From positions 1 to 64,000 of the forward strand of contig CAZZAM010000007.1 in the NCBI GenBank assembly GCA_964652775.1: DNA of 64,000 bases. Reading direction: 5' to 3'. The stretch is from UBA11346 sp038060575. GTDB lineage: Bacteria > Planctomycetota > UBA11346. The position numbers were made by a program, and so were the translations under genes. The notes below the pieces were generated by a model. It made no database searches. It was not told the origin of the DNA and worked only from the letters and a program-made list of their open reading frames with translations. Below, in pieces: positions 16,014 to 24,683 of this stretch. How positions within the stretch are numbered: the stretch's first letter is position 1; each line of letters opens with the position of its first letter.

Positions 16014-17291
16014 ATGGCACAGGTCGGCATCGGACTCATCGGCTGGGGTGTGGTTGGCGGCGGCGTAGTCGATCTGCTGACTCGTGATCGGGCGCACATT
16101 GCCGCGCGAACGGGCATGGACCTTGAAGTGCGCGCGATTGTTTCGCAGCCCCCCTACAAAGAAAACACGCTCAAAGCTAAGGTCGGTAGCGACATCGCAC
16201 TGATCACCGGCGATGCCGCGATTCGCGTTGCCATCTTGTTAGTCGGCGGCACCACGGTTGCCAAGGACCTGGCGATCGCCTGCCTCAAGGCCGGCAAGCA
16301 CCTCGTCACCGCGAACAAGGCGCTGATTGCATCGCACGGCGACGAGCTGTTTGCGCTGGCGAAGGCCAACAACGTGACCATCGCCTATGAGGCCGCGGTC
16401 GCCGGAGGCATTCCGATCATTGCCGCTTTGCGCGATGGTTTGGCCGCCAACCGGATCGACAGCATTCACGCAATCCTCAATGGTACATGCAATTACATCC
16501 TGACTCAGATGGATCAAAAAGGCTGGTCCTATCAGCAGGCGTTGGCTGAGGCTCAACGGCTAGGCTATGCTGAGGCCGACCCCACGTTGGATGTGAACGG
16601 GACCGATACGGCCCACAAACTGGCCATTTTGGCCCGAATCGCCTACGGCGTCGCGGTTCCCATCGCCTCTATTCGGACTGAGGGCATTCAGAATCTGACC
16701 ACGCAGGACCTCGAATCAGCCAAGCGTCTGCGCGCCAAGATCAAACTGCTGGCGGTTGCCCGCCGCCAAGAACACGGCCTTGAGCTGCGAGTTGCTCCGA
16801 CGCTCGTTCCATTGGACCACCCCCTGGCAGCGGTCCATATGAACTACAACGGCGTGTACGTTGTCGGTTCGTTCAGTGGTCCGCAATTGTTCACCGGCCA
16901 AGGCGCCGGCGCCCTACCGACGGCCAGCGCGGTTGTAGCCGACGTCATCGATACGGCGATCGGCCGCACCGAGCGCACGTTCAACCAATTCTCTTTTTTC
17001 CAGAGTCCAAACGAACCGCGCATTCTGCCTGAGTCGGAAGAAATGACCGGCTCGTACGCGCGATTTATTACCCAAGATCGCCCTGGTGTGTTGGCCGGCA
17101 TCACGCAAATCCTTTCAACACATAATGTCAGCGTGTTGTCCATGTATCAGGGTGAACCAGACGGCGACGGCCACGCGGTTATTGAAGTTGTCACGCATCC
17201 CGTACGCGGTGGAGCTTTTTTGGCCGCTGTGGCGACCATCGATAGTCGCGGCATCACGGCCCAGCCGACCGTGTGCTATCGCAAGCTGTAA
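16014..17291 (+). CDS. hom: Homoserine dehydrogenase with C-terminal ACT domain
   Basis: Reduces aspartate-4-semialdehyde to homoserine with NAD(P)H, the branch point towards threonine and methionine. The 425-aa protein starts with the Rossmann motif GLIGWGVVGGGVV. It then has the VTANKALIASHG and NGTCNYILTQM signatures, with the GYAEADPTLDVNGTDTAHKL catalytic region near residue 190. The C-terminal 80 residues (ARFITQDRPGVLAGITQIL) form an ACT domain, implying feedback control by an end product such as threonine. The start at 16014 is preferred over 15984 because AAGGGGA lies about 8 bp upstream and the homology begins there. Confidence 0.93.
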   Translation: MAQVGIGLIGWGVVGGGVVDLLTRDRAHIAARTGMDLEVRAIVSQPPYKENTLKAKVGSDIALITGDAAIRVAILLVGGTTVAKDLAIACLKAGKHLVTANKALIASHGDELFALAKANNVTIAYEAAVAGGIPIIAALRDGLAANRIDSIHAILNGTCNYILTQMDQKGWSYQQALAEAQRLGYAEADPTLDVNGTDTAHKLAILARIAYGVAVPIASIRTEGIQNLTTQDLESAKRLRAKIKLLAVARRQEHGLELRVAPTLVPLDHPLAAVHMNYNGVYVVGSFSGPQLFTGQGAGALPTASAVVADVIDTAIGRTERTFNQFSFFQSPNEPRILPESEEMTGSYARFITQDRPGVLAGITQILSTHNVSVLSMYQGEPDGDGHAVIEVVTHPVRGGAFLAAVATIDSRGITAQPTVCYRKL

Positions 17292-17314
17292 TAAACGGTC
17301 GCTACGCCGAGCTG

Positions 17315-17330
17315 TGTTTCACGTGAAACA
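17315..17330. other. parS: parS centromere site (perfect 16-bp palindrome)
   Basis: TGTTTCACGTGAAACA is identical to the canonical ParB-binding parS palindrome. It lies between hom and parA, 89 bp upstream of the parA start, as expected for a chromosomal parABS locus. Confidence 0.95.
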
Positions 17331-17418
17331 AAACGAACCGCGTTGCTCGCGTGCGGGTTGTTGTACTCGCCTGTTGTCACATTAACCAGCCTCTTGCATC
17401 AGCCATGTTGACGACAGG

Positions 17419-18168
17419 ATGTTCCACGTGAAACCGGCGCCGGTCGTTGCGATCTCCAATCAAAAAGGTGGCGTTGGAAAAACAACGACCGTCGTGAATT
17501 TGGCGGCCGGTTTAGGCTTGGCGGGTAAGCGCGTATTGGTGATCGACAACGATCCCCAAGCGAACGCCTCAAGTTCATTCTCAAGCACAACCTACACACA
17601 TTCGATTTATACGGGCCAGGGACCGGTGGCGACGTCATCGGAAAGGGTCCATATGATCCCTGCCGGCGCCGATTTGGCAGACCAAGAACGACGATTGATG
17701 TCTGACCGAGCGGGCGTCTTCGCCCTTCGGCAACAGCTGCAGACACACAGGGTCAATTTCGACTGTATCCTGATCGACTGCCCGCCCAATCTAACCTGTC
17801 TGCCAACCAACGCGCTCTTCGCCGCGACGCATCTGTTGGTGCCGCTGCAGAGCGAGTACTTCGCGTTGGAGGGCCTCAGCCAACTGTTGGCCCATGTCGA
17901 CGGTCTGCGCCAGGACCAGCAATTGGATCTCACCCTGGCCGGCATCTTGCTAACCATGGCTGACCCGCGCGTGCCGCTGGCGCGACAAGTCGAAGCCGAA
18001 GTACGCAAGCACTTCGGCGACAAAGTATTCCAGTCTGTCATTCCCCGTGATCCGGTCGCCGCATCGGCGCCCAGTCACGGCACCAGTCTGCTCGATCACG
18101 ATCTGTTGTCGGCCGCAGCGTTGGCTTATCTCGCCGCGACCAAGGAGCTCATCCATGTCCTTGAGTGA
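17419..18168 (+). CDS. parA: ParA/Soj chromosome-partitioning ATPase
   Basis: A 249-aa Walker-type ATPase that binds the nucleoid in its ATP state and moves ParB-parS complexes. Visible motifs are the deviant Walker A SNQKGGVGKTTTVVNLAAGL (residues 13-32), Walker A' VLVIDNDPQANAS and Walker B CILIDCPPNL. The start codon lies inside a second parS-like sequence, which fixes the N-terminal residues as MFHVKP. The gene overlaps parB by 14 bp. The perfect parS upstream supports a chromosomal rather than plasmid system. Confidence 0.94.
   Translation: MFHVKPAPVVAISNQKGGVGKTTTVVNLAAGLGLAGKRVLVIDNDPQANASSSFSSTTYTHSIYTGQGPVATSSERVHMIPAGADLADQERRLMSDRAGVFALRQQLQTHRVNFDCILIDCPPNLTCLPTNALFAATHLLVPLQSEYFALEGLSQLLAHVDGLRQDQQLDLTLAGILLTMADPRVPLARQVEAEVRKHFGDKVFQSVIPRDPVAASAPSHGTSLLDHDLLSAAALAYLAATKELIHVLE
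17420..17435. promoter_or_regulatory. Degenerate parS-like site inside the parA start
   Basis: TGTTCCACGTGAAACC differs from the perfect parS at two positions. It begins at the second base of the parA ATG, so ParB bound here would cover the initiation region. It could act as a second partition site or for autorepression; no binding evidence is available. Confidence 0.65.
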
Positions 18169-19039
18169 TAATAGTCTTGGGCGCAGCCTCGAAGCCGTCT
18201 TCGCGCGCACGCCACGGCGCGAAGGGGGGAAGGGTTACCTCGAAGTCGATATCGGCGTGGTGGTTCCTTCAAGCCAGAACCCGCGCACCAACTTCGACGA
18301 AGCCGGCATCGCTGAGCTGGCCGAGTCAATCCGCCAGCACGGCATCCTGCAGCCGCTGGTCGTTCTGAAGCGCGATGTGGGTTACGAAATTCTCGCTGGC
18401 GAGCGCCGTTGGCGCGCCGCCAAGCTGGCCGGTCTCGCCAAGATTCCCGTCGTGGTGCGCGACGAGGCCGACCCACAACACCAAGCCGAACTGCGCCTGG
18501 TCGAAAACATCCAGCGCCGCGACCTCGATCCGATGGAGCTGGCCAACGCGTATCAAGCCTTGCTGACCGAGCACGAGCAGACCCACGAAGGCCTCGCGGT
18601 GCGGCTGAACAAAGAACGCTCGTCGATCACCAACGCCCTGCGTTTGCTGACCCTGCCCGAAGATCTCAAACGCATGGTGTCCGCCGGTGAGTTGTCCGCC
18701 GGTCACGCACGCGCGCTGCTCTCATGCAGCGATCAGCCGCGCATGCGCGATCTCGCCCGCCGCTGTGTTGCCGAAGGTTTGTCGGTGCGAGACGCCGAAC
18801 GCCTCGCCAAAGCCGCTGCCGCACCCGCGACAAAAGCAGCGGTAAAACCACCGAACATCGTCGAACTGGAAGACAACCTCCGCCACCTCTTCGGCTCGCG
18901 CGTCCGCATCAAAGAGCGCGGCGGCAAAGGCTCGATCACCGTCGATTTCGAAAGTCGCGATCACTATCAGCGCGTGGTGACGTTGCTCGAGCGGTTTATT
19001 CGGCAGGCAAATTTGGATAAGGCGGGTGGTGGGCGGTGA
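18155..19039 (+). CDS. parB: ParB/Spo0J chromosome-partitioning protein
   Basis: A CTP-dependent DNA clamp that loads at parS and spreads. The 294-aa protein has the N-terminal ParB/Srx domain (NPRTNFDEAGIAELAESI, GERRWRAAKLAGL with the CTP-binding arginine patch, ENIQRRDLDPMELANAY), the central HTH (residues about 145-190) and a C-terminal dimerisation region ending near residue 294. The start at 18155 has AAGGAG at 18142-18147 and overlaps parA by 14 bp, so the two are coupled. A longer upstream in-frame start would run through the parA frame and was rejected. Confidence 0.94.
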   Translation: MSLSDNSLGRSLEAVFARTPRREGGKGYLEVDIGVVVPSSQNPRTNFDEAGIAELAESIRQHGILQPLVVLKRDVGYEILAGERRWRAAKLAGLAKIPVVVRDEADPQHQAELRLVENIQRRDLDPMELANAYQALLTEHEQTHEGLAVRLNKERSSITNALRLLTLPEDLKRMVSAGELSAGHARALLSCSDQPRMRDLARRCVAEGLSVRDAERLAKAAAAPATKAAVKPPNIVELEDNLRHLFGSRVRIKERGGKGSITVDFESRDHYQRVVTLLERFIRQANLDKAGGGR

Positions 19040-19145
19040 CGAATGATGACCGAACCATAAGCTGCACAGAGCTTTGCTGTTTGACCGTTGATCGGGAGCG
19101 CGCCCGATTGCACAGACAGGTTGAAAACGGAGCATCACGGCCCAC

Positions 19146-19679
19146 ATGAAGACGATCACACCAACGCAGATCGAACGACATATCGTGACGCTGCGTGGAC
19201 AGCGCGTTATGTTGGATGACGACTTGGCCAAACTCTATGGTGTTCCAACCAAACGCCTCAACGAGCAGGTAAAGCGCAACAAGGCGCGTTTTCCTGGCGA
19301 TTTTATGTTCGTGCTGACCAAGTCCGAGGTGGCCGCCATGCGGTCGCAAAATGCGACCGCATCCCGGCGCAACATCCGGCATGTTCCACGCGCCTTTACC
19401 GAGCAGGGCGTCGCCATGCTGGCGAGTATTCTCAATAGTCCGCGAGCCGTTGCCGTGAACATCGAGATCGTTCGGGTCTTTGTCCGACTCCGTCACGCAT
19501 TGGCGGTGAGTTCTGAAATAGCGCGTCGCCTGGCCGAAGTGGAGAAATCCATGGGGCAACAACTGGTGTTGAACACCCAGAATGAACAACAATTCAAAGT
19601 CGTCTTCGAGGCCTTACGTCAACTGATGATCGAACCCGAGCCGCCGGCCCCGGAACGCATAGGCTTCAAGACTACATGA
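19146..19679 (+). CDS. ORF6N-domain DNA-binding protein
   Basis: A 177-aa protein with the ORF6N/KilA-N-related domain: VTLRGQRVMLDDDLAKLYGV, KRLNEQVKRNKARFPGDFMF and FTEQGVAMLASILNSPRAV. These domains occur in phage antirepressors and in stand-alone bacterial genes that spread horizontally. A helical C-terminal segment (residues 120-165) may form a coiled coil. It starts 106 bp after parB and is followed by an AT-rich orphan gene, together forming what looks like a small acquired island between parB and serC. No integrase or repeats flank it. Confidence 0.82.
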   Translation: MKTITPTQIERHIVTLRGQRVMLDDDLAKLYGVPTKRLNEQVKRNKARFPGDFMFVLTKSEVAAMRSQNATASRRNIRHVPRAFTEQGVAMLASILNSPRAVAVNIEIVRVFVRLRHALAVSSEIARRLAEVEKSMGQQLVLNTQNEQQFKVVFEALRQLMIEPEPPAPERIGFKTT

Positions 19680-19732
19680 CCACCGTGCCATTGTGAAATA
19701 CAGCGTCTGTCCACGATTCGCATTGAAATTAA

Positions 19733-20230
19733 ATGGACACACACGACATTATAACAAACGCGTACTCTGCGCTATATCGCAAATGGATTCTGACTAAACA
19801 TGAAAAAGCGCTGATTCATACCGTGCAGTTCTTTGGCTGCGGCTCTAATTGCGGCAGGCTGTATCCGTATCTATACATTATGAAGGGTCATGTTTGGTAT
19901 TTAGATGAAGTTGGATTAACTGGGGCAAGTATTGTCGTAAAGCGGCTATATAAAATTGCCCAAAGATGGGACATTAATAAACTTCCAGATGTTAGGCAGG
20001 CTGTATTTGAAAATAATCAGGCGGTTTACGAAAAAGAGGCGGAGGGTGATTTCTTTTGGTCGTATCCGATTCTTAAACACGTAATTAGCAACATGCCCCT
20101 GTATAAACATCTGCGTTTTGTCGATTTTCATACAACAAGGGACGAGATTGATATAGTCCTAAATCGCGAAACTGAAGAGTGGAACAAGAGGCTGGAGATA
20201 ATTCGCAGAAGAAGGGGGAATAACGACTAA
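19733..20230 (+). CDS. Hypothetical protein, AT-rich and probably acquired
   Basis: A 165-aa protein I do not recognise. Features are a Cys-containing FFGCGSNCG segment near residue 38, many aromatic residues, and a very basic end (RLEIIRRRRGNND). Local base composition is about 40% GC by hand count of sample lines, against roughly 60% around it, and codons such as ata, tta and aga are frequent. This marks recent horizontal acquisition. No signal peptide or membrane segment is apparent. The open frame is long for AT-rich DNA, which supports a real gene. Confidence 0.6.
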   Translation: MDTHDIITNAYSALYRKWILTKHEKALIHTVQFFGCGSNCGRLYPYLYIMKGHVWYLDEVGLTGASIVVKRLYKIAQRWDINKLPDVRQAVFENNQAVYEKEAEGDFFWSYPILKHVISNMPLYKHLRFVDFHTTRDEIDIVLNRETEEWNKRLEIIRRRRGNND

Positions 20231-20457
20231 CAAGGCAGTGCAGACAAAGCCCGTGACTTGGTCGTTTCAAGCAGCCGTTCTGGTCAAGAATTCGCGGCGG
20301 GATGAAGTGAGATGGCGAAATACGTTGTCGTATGCACCGCTCGGTTCAGGAGGCTCCGTTCCCCAATCTTCCAATTGCCCACTACGATGACTCTCTACGC
20401 CAGTCGGTCACGGGCCCGCTGATCTCTGACGTTAGCCCAACTTAGCCCGACAACACA

Positions 20458-20483
20458 CAACCCCGGACGATTGTCCGGGGTTG
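20458..20483. terminator. Bidirectional terminator-like hairpin
   Basis: A perfect 11-bp stem CAACCCCGGAC/GTCCGGGGTTG with a 4-base loop lies between the AT-rich orphan gene and the convergent serC gene, 25 bp past the serC stop. No strong T-tract follows on either strand, so termination is inferred from position and stability. The remainder of 20231-20507 shows nothing else recognisable. Confidence 0.65.
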
Positions 20484-20507
20484 TAACTCGCAACTCGCAG
20501 CTCGTTC

Positions 20508-21611
20508 CTATCCATTCTTCGCTTGGAAATCCTTCATAAACTGCGCCAGCGCCTTGCAGCCCTCAAGCGGCATCGCGTTGTAGGCCGAGGCGCGGATGCC
20601 ACCGACGGTGCGGTAGCCCTTGAGTGCGACCATGCCCTGCTTGGCGGCTTCCTTCACAAACGCATCGGTCTTTTCTTCGCTCGGTAGCTTGAACGTCAGG
20701 TTCATGTGGCTGCGCTGTTCCTTCACCGCCACGGTGCCGACGTAGTAGCCGCCGGAGTTGTCGACCGCGTCGTAGATCGCCTTGGCCTTGGCGGCGTTGA
20801 TTTCTTCGATCTTCTTCAGGCCGCCCTGGCGTTCGAGCCAGCGGAAAACCTCAAGCAAAATGTAGATGCCGAAGGTCGGTGGGGTGTTAATCATCGACTT
20901 GTTCTCAGCCTGGGCCTTGAACGAAAACAGCTTCGGCACGCCCTTCTCGGGAATGCGCGCGTACAGGTCCTTGCGGATCAACGCGAGGACAAGCCCTGAC
21001 GGGCCGAGGTTCTTCTGCGCGCCGCCGTAGATCATCGCGATGCGATCCATCGGATGCGGACGTGACATGAACTCGGACGAGGCATCCACGATCAGATTGT
21101 CGTGCTTGGGCAGATCGACGAGGCGATGACCGTGCACGGTTTCGTTCGAGCAGACGTGCAGATAGCCGGCATCCGGCGTCAGTTTCCACTCGGCCGGCAG
21201 GGGGCTGCGGTCGAAGTTGGTTGCCTCGCTGGTCGCGATGACGTTGACCTTGGCGCCGACTTCCTTGGCACCAGCGGCGGCTTTTTTGCTCCACTCGCCA
21301 GCGACGAGGTAGTCCACCGTCTTGCCGCCGGTGAGCTGCATCGGAATCGTATTGAAGAGCTGCGACGCGCCGCCCTGCAAAAACAGCACATCGTGGGTGT
21401 CGCCGACGCCCATCAGCGCCTTGCAGCGGCTGATCGCCTCGTCGATCACGCCATCGAACTCCTTGCCGCGGTGCGAGCACTCAGCGATGCCGAAACCCTT
21501 GCCCTGGAAGTCGAGCAGCGCCTTCGCAGACGATTCCAAGACTTCGGTCGGCAGCATGGCCGGACCGGCTGAAAAGTTGAAGACGCGCTTGCTGGCGGGC
21601 TGGGCGTTCAT
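20508..21611 (-). CDS. serC: Phosphoserine aminotransferase
   Basis: PLP enzyme converting 3-phosphohydroxypyruvate and glutamate to phosphoserine; it also serves pyridoxal synthesis. The 367-aa length matches the family. Visible motifs are FNFSAGPAMLPTEVLE at the N terminus, FLQGGASQLFNTIPM, DASSEFMSRPHP and the PLP-lysine region YGGAQKNLGPSGL. The C terminus carries GYRTVGGIRASAYNAM. The start has AGGAG about 9 bp upstream. It is monocistronic, with a hairpin just past its stop and a divergent gene upstream. Confidence 0.96.
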   Translation of the reverse strand: MNAQPASKRVFNFSAGPAMLPTEVLESSAKALLDFQGKGFGIAECSHRGKEFDGVIDEAISRCKALMGVGDTHDVLFLQGGASQLFNTIPMQLTGGKTVDYLVAGEWSKKAAAGAKEVGAKVNVIATSEATNFDRSPLPAEWKLTPDAGYLHVCSNETVHGHRLVDLPKHDNLIVDASSEFMSRPHPMDRIAMIYGGAQKNLGPSGLVLALIRKDLYARIPEKGVPKLFSFKAQAENKSMINTPPTFGIYILLEVFRWLERQGGLKKIEEINAAKAKAIYDAVDNSGGYYVGTVAVKEQRSHMNLTFKLPSEEKTDAFVKEAAKQGMVALKGYRTVGGIRASAYNAMPLEGCKALAQFMKDFQAKNG

Positions 21612-21732
21612 GCCGTGCTCCTGAGTGGGTCGGCATTATTATAGGAGCCGAGCCGCGCGCCACCCAGGATTGCGCGACAGGTCGATGTTGCAGGCAACCA
21701 TGCCCTAGCGAGACTCGCCCACTGGAGCAGGT

Positions 21733-22236
21733 ATGCCCAAATCCCGTAAGGAAAAGCTCGAAGACCTGAAGGAGAAGCACCTCCGCGAATTCCGCGAAGA
21801 GCTGGCATTCGAGCACCTGCGCGAACGCAACCCCGCCCAGTGGGTCTCGTTCCAGCGCGTCCACAAGCTGGTCGACATCCAAGAGGAGCTGGAAGACGGC
21901 GCTTTCCCCGACGGGGCCTGCTTTCTCCACGCGACTACGGTCGGCAACCAGCACTTCCGCGTGCGCAAGATCACCGGCATCGACCTCGACACCTTCCAGG
22001 TCACCGTCGAAATCTACAGCGACGAAGAACTGGAGGCCGGCATCGTCGTCCTGCCGCTCGAACAAATCGAATGGTTCGGCTTCCCCTCGCGCGCCGTTCC
22101 GATCCACCATTTTGAAGGCTTCATTGGCATCGCGCCGATGCCCGGACAGGGCGGACTCTCAGCGCGCACGCCGCGTGCGGAGGCGGGCACGCCACCGGCC
22201 ACGGGGGAACTACCGGTGGCGGAAGATAGTCCGTAA
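21733..22236 (+). CDS. Hypothetical protein
   Basis: A 167-aa cytosolic-looking protein. The first 30 residues are a strongly charged helix (KSRKEKLEDLKEKHLREFREE). Residues 60-125 alternate as a beta-rich domain with QHFRVRKITGIDLDTFQVTVEIYSD split by short turns and ending in IEWFGFPSRAVPIHHFEGF. The last 40 residues are Pro/Ala/Gly-rich and probably disordered. I do not recognise a family. Codon use matches the GC-rich neighbours. It is divergent from serC with 121 bp between. Confidence 0.7.
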   Translation: MPKSRKEKLEDLKEKHLREFREELAFEHLRERNPAQWVSFQRVHKLVDIQEELEDGAFPDGACFLHATTVGNQHFRVRKITGIDLDTFQVTVEIYSDEELEAGIVVLPLEQIEWFGFPSRAVPIHHFEGFIGIAPMPGQGGLSARTPRAEAGTPPATGELPVAEDSP

Positions 22237-22253
22237 GCGACCGCACTCGTCTC

Positions 22254-22640
22254 GTGGATCTTCCACCCAGTAAAACCAGTGACGTGAACCACGACGACCG
22301 TCGCTTCGTCGAAACTATTGGCGCGCACGAAGTCATTAGACCACCACCAGCACCTGAAAACGCCAACGATCTCGACGCGATGAATCGGCTGGAGGGGCAA
22401 GCGCTCGGCAGAATGGGCGAGCGTCCGCGATCCTGGTTCATGATTGTATGCATGTGGCTTTCGTTTGCGGCGCCACTTTTGTTCGGTGTTCTTGGCTTTT
22501 TTCTCTGGGCCGATGTCGCTACAGCATCATGGCCAACGTGGCTGGGCGTTTCGTTTATCAGTGTCGTGTGCGTCCTAGTTCATGTGCCAATTGTGAGTGC
22601 CGTTCTAGTTAAGCGGCGACAACGTATCGAACGCAAGTAA
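22254..22640 (+). CDS. Hypothetical membrane protein with two transmembrane helices
   Basis: A 128-aa protein read from a GTG start 17 bp after the preceding gene. The first 60 residues are polar. They are followed by two hydrophobic helices at about 61-83 (WFMIVCMWLSFAAPLLFGVL) and 94-117, and then a short basic end KRRQRIERK that would stay in the cytosol. No family is recognised. A later ATG near residue 43 is an alternative start that would still keep both helices. Confidence 0.55.
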   Translation: MDLPPSKTSDVNHDDRRFVETIGAHEVIRPPPAPENANDLDAMNRLEGQALGRMGERPRSWFMIVCMWLSFAAPLLFGVLGFFLWADVATASWPTWLGVSFISVVCVLVHVPIVSAVLVKRRQRIERK

Positions 22641-22649
22641 TCGCGGACC

Positions 22650-23009
22650 TTATCGCACGAACGCCGCTGGCGACACGCGGAAGCGCTTGGCCAGGGCGCG
22701 GATCTGCCGCACGTTCAATTCGCGGCGACCAGCGAGAATTTCGGACACTACGCCCTGGGATCCGACCTCGGGCAGGTCGGACTGCGCTAGGTTGTTCGCT
22801 TCCATGAGCGTCAACAACACCCGGCGCGGATTTCGGCCCGGCGCGGGATGGCGGCGCTCTTCGTAGGCGTGAACGAGGTCGGTGAGAATCTCAAGTTCAT
22901 CGCCCGCCGGTGTACCGGCATCGGCACCCAGGAGGGATTCAATGCGGGCCAGAGCAGCCGACAGATCGGCATCGGTATGAATCGGATGGACGGCGACGGT
23001 GGTGCTCAT
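22650..23009 (-). CDS. higA: HigA-type antitoxin (HTH XRE)
   Basis: A 119-aa antitoxin with the C-terminal helix-turn-helix SDLPEVGSQGVVSEILAGRR followed by LNVRQIRALAKRFRVSPAAFV. The N-terminal half, DELEILTDLVHAYEERRHP, is typical of HigA proteins, which neutralise HigB by direct contact and repress the operon. Its start overlaps the higB stop by 4 bp (23006-23009). Order toxin-then-antitoxin fits the higBA class. Confidence 0.88.
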   Translation of the reverse strand: MSTTVAVHPIHTDADLSAALARIESLLGADAGTPAGDELEILTDLVHAYEERRHPAPGRNPRRVLLTLMEANNLAQSDLPEVGSQGVVSEILAGRRELNVRQIRALAKRFRVSPAAFVR

Positions 23010-23326
23010 GGCGAGGGTCTTTCGTAGGTCACGGTTGCGGCGTCGATGTCGTCATATTCAGCGTGAGTGCCGATCCACAGGATGAAGAGGATGCGGCGTG
23101 GGTAGTCGAGGCTGGCGATGAGACGATGTTTGTTCCCGGCGATGTTAAAAACGACGCGATCCCGATTGATGATGCTGGCGTTGCCAAAGGACGCCTTGAT
23201 GGCGTGTGGTGTTGGCCAATCAGCATCCGCAGCAACACGATGCCAGTCATCAAGCGCCCGGCGAACGGCAGAGCGCCCAGGTAGGCTGGCATAGCGGATC
23301 AAGGTCGAGCGAGCGATGATCCGCAT
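23006..23326 (-). CDS. higB: HigB-type toxin (mRNA interferase)
   Basis: A 106-aa RelE-fold toxin of the HigB_toxin family: MRIIARSTLIRYASLPG at the start, IKASFGNASII, RVVFNIAGNKHRLIASLDY and the C-terminal FILWIGTHAEYDDIDAATV. These proteins cleave ribosome-bound mRNA. The start at 23326 is chosen over an in-frame ATG at 23362 because family homology begins there. The longer form would also place the palindromic candidate operator (23341-23355) inside the coding sequence. The gene precedes and overlaps higA and lies downstream of dprA antisense-free space. Confidence 0.88.
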   Translation of the reverse strand: MRIIARSTLIRYASLPGRSAVRRALDDWHRVAADADWPTPHAIKASFGNASIINRDRVVFNIAGNKHRLIASLDYPRRILFILWIGTHAEYDDIDAATVTYERPSP

Positions 23327-23340
23327 CCGCTGTCCAACAT

Positions 23341-23355
23341 ATCTCAAAATGAGAT
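23341..23355. promoter_or_regulatory. Candidate HigA operator
   Basis: ATCTCA-AAA-TGAGAT is a perfect 6-bp inverted repeat ending 15 bp upstream of the chosen higB start. HigA antitoxins repress their own operon through short palindromes in this position. Assignment rests on position and symmetry. Confidence 0.55.
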
Positions 23356-23381
23356 TGAGCAAGCAAAAAGCAAGACCTGGC

Positions 23382-24485
23382 CTACCCTGCCTTAACGTAC
23401 CCGCCCGCCATTTTGCGCGCGAGGCGGCGCATTTCTAACGACAGCAAGGTTGCTGATACCGAGCTGGCTTGAATGCCGCTGGACGCGACGAGGTCATCGA
23501 CGTCGCGCACCTCGTCCGAGAGCAGGCGGTAGAGCGCGCGTTCGCGCTCGGTGAGGGCCTGCACAGCGCGCGGTTCTTCGCGCACTGGGGCGGCACCGGC
23601 GAGTGTGGCTAGCGGTTCGATCTCGGTCAGCACGTCCTCAAGCGACGTGATTAAGATTGCGCCGTCGCGGATGAGGCGGTTTGCGCCGATGTGTTCGGGC
23701 CGATCGATCGGGCCAGGCACCACCATGACTTGGCGACCGAGTTCACCGGCGAGTCGCGCGGTGATCAGCGAGCCGCTGCGTTCGCCAGCTTCAATGACCA
23801 GAGTGGCTAGCGACAGTCCGGCGACGATGCGATTGCGTCGGGGAAAGGTTCCTGGCGACGCCTCACCATCGTAGGGCAATTCGGAAATGACCGCGCCGTG
23901 GCCAGCCGCAATACGTGCAACCAACGGCGCATTTTCCGCCGGATACAAACGGCCGTGGCCCGAACCAAGCACCGCGATCGTGCGACCGCTGGCATTCAGC
24001 GCTGCTTCGTGCGCGACGGTGTCGATGCCGCGCGCGAGACCCGACACGATGGTGGCGCCAATCCGCGCCAATCCGCCAGCCAGTCGATCAGCGCAGCGAT
24101 GGCCGTAGGGGGTCGGATTGCGCGGACCGACGACCGCAACGGCGAGGCGATCGCGCGGCTGCAGTTCACCCAGCACCCACAGCGCGAGCGGCGGATCAGG
24201 CAGGCGCGCCAGATCCTTGGGAAATTCCGGATCGGTTCGCGTCAAGATCCGGATACCGACTTGATTGCAGCGACCACGTTCTTCGTCCACCATCGCTGCG
24301 CCGCGTGGATCACAGATTCGGCGCGCTCGCTCGGAGGCGATGCCATCAACGCTGGTCAGTCGATGCATGTCCCACGAAAACACCGAGGCAAGATCACCGC
24401 CGCTCGCTTCTTCGAGTCGCGCCGCGAGGTGCGGGCCGATGCCGGAAACGAGGGCGAGGCGCAGCCAAGCGTCGGAGGGGGTCAC
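23382..24485 (-). CDS. dprA: DprA, DNA-processing protein
   Basis: Loads RecA on incoming single-stranded DNA in natural transformation. The 367-aa protein has an N-terminal helix-hairpin-helix/SAM-like part (LRLALVSGIGPHLAARL). This is followed by the Rossmann-like DprA core (residues about 110-300) with GATIVSGLARGIDTVAHEAAL, RTIAVLGSG and PRRNRIVAGLS, and a C-terminal winged-helix DML1-like domain. It begins with GTG. The nearby pilT and prepilin-like genes would fit a transformable cell, but no ComEA/ComEC is seen in the window. A GCAGAGG-type inverted repeat occupies the gap to aroB. Confidence 0.93.
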   Translation of the reverse strand: MTPSDAWLRLALVSGIGPHLAARLEEASGGDLASVFSWDMHRLTSVDGIASERARRICDPRGAAMVDEERGRCNQVGIRILTRTDPEFPKDLARLPDPPLALWVLGELQPRDRLAVAVVGPRNPTPYGHRCADRLAGGLARIGATIVSGLARGIDTVAHEAALNASGRTIAVLGSGHGRLYPAENAPLVARIAAGHGAVISELPYDGEASPGTFPRRNRIVAGLSLATLVIEAGERSGSLITARLAGELGRQVMVVPGPIDRPEHIGANRLIRDGAILITSLEDVLTEIEPLATLAGAAPVREEPRAVQALTERERALYRLLSDEVRDVDDLVASSGIQASSVSATLLSLEMRRLARKMAGGYVKAG

Positions 24486-24538
24486 GGCGGCGATGGTTGC
24501 ACCCGGGTCGGCTGTGCAATCAGTCTACGCCCGCACGA

Positions 24539-24668
24539 CCAAGGCAACCGCTGAGGCGCAGAGGCCGCCGAGGACGCAGAGGGGAAGGCTTGGTGAAACA
24601 GTGCGCCGACATCTTTAGCTGATAAAATCACGCTCCTCTGCGCTCTCTGCGCCTCCGCGGTTGCCTTT
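24539..24668. repeat. GCAGAGG-type inverted repeat, copy 1
   Basis: Two arms of about 45 bp, starting CCAAGGCAACCGC and ending GCGGTTGCCTTT, face each other across a variable centre of about 40 bp. The arms contain GAGGCGCAGAGG and its complement. This copy is the most diverged of six. It lies between aroB and dprA. Confidence 0.85.
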
Positions 24669-24683
24669 GAGGGTGTCGAGTGG

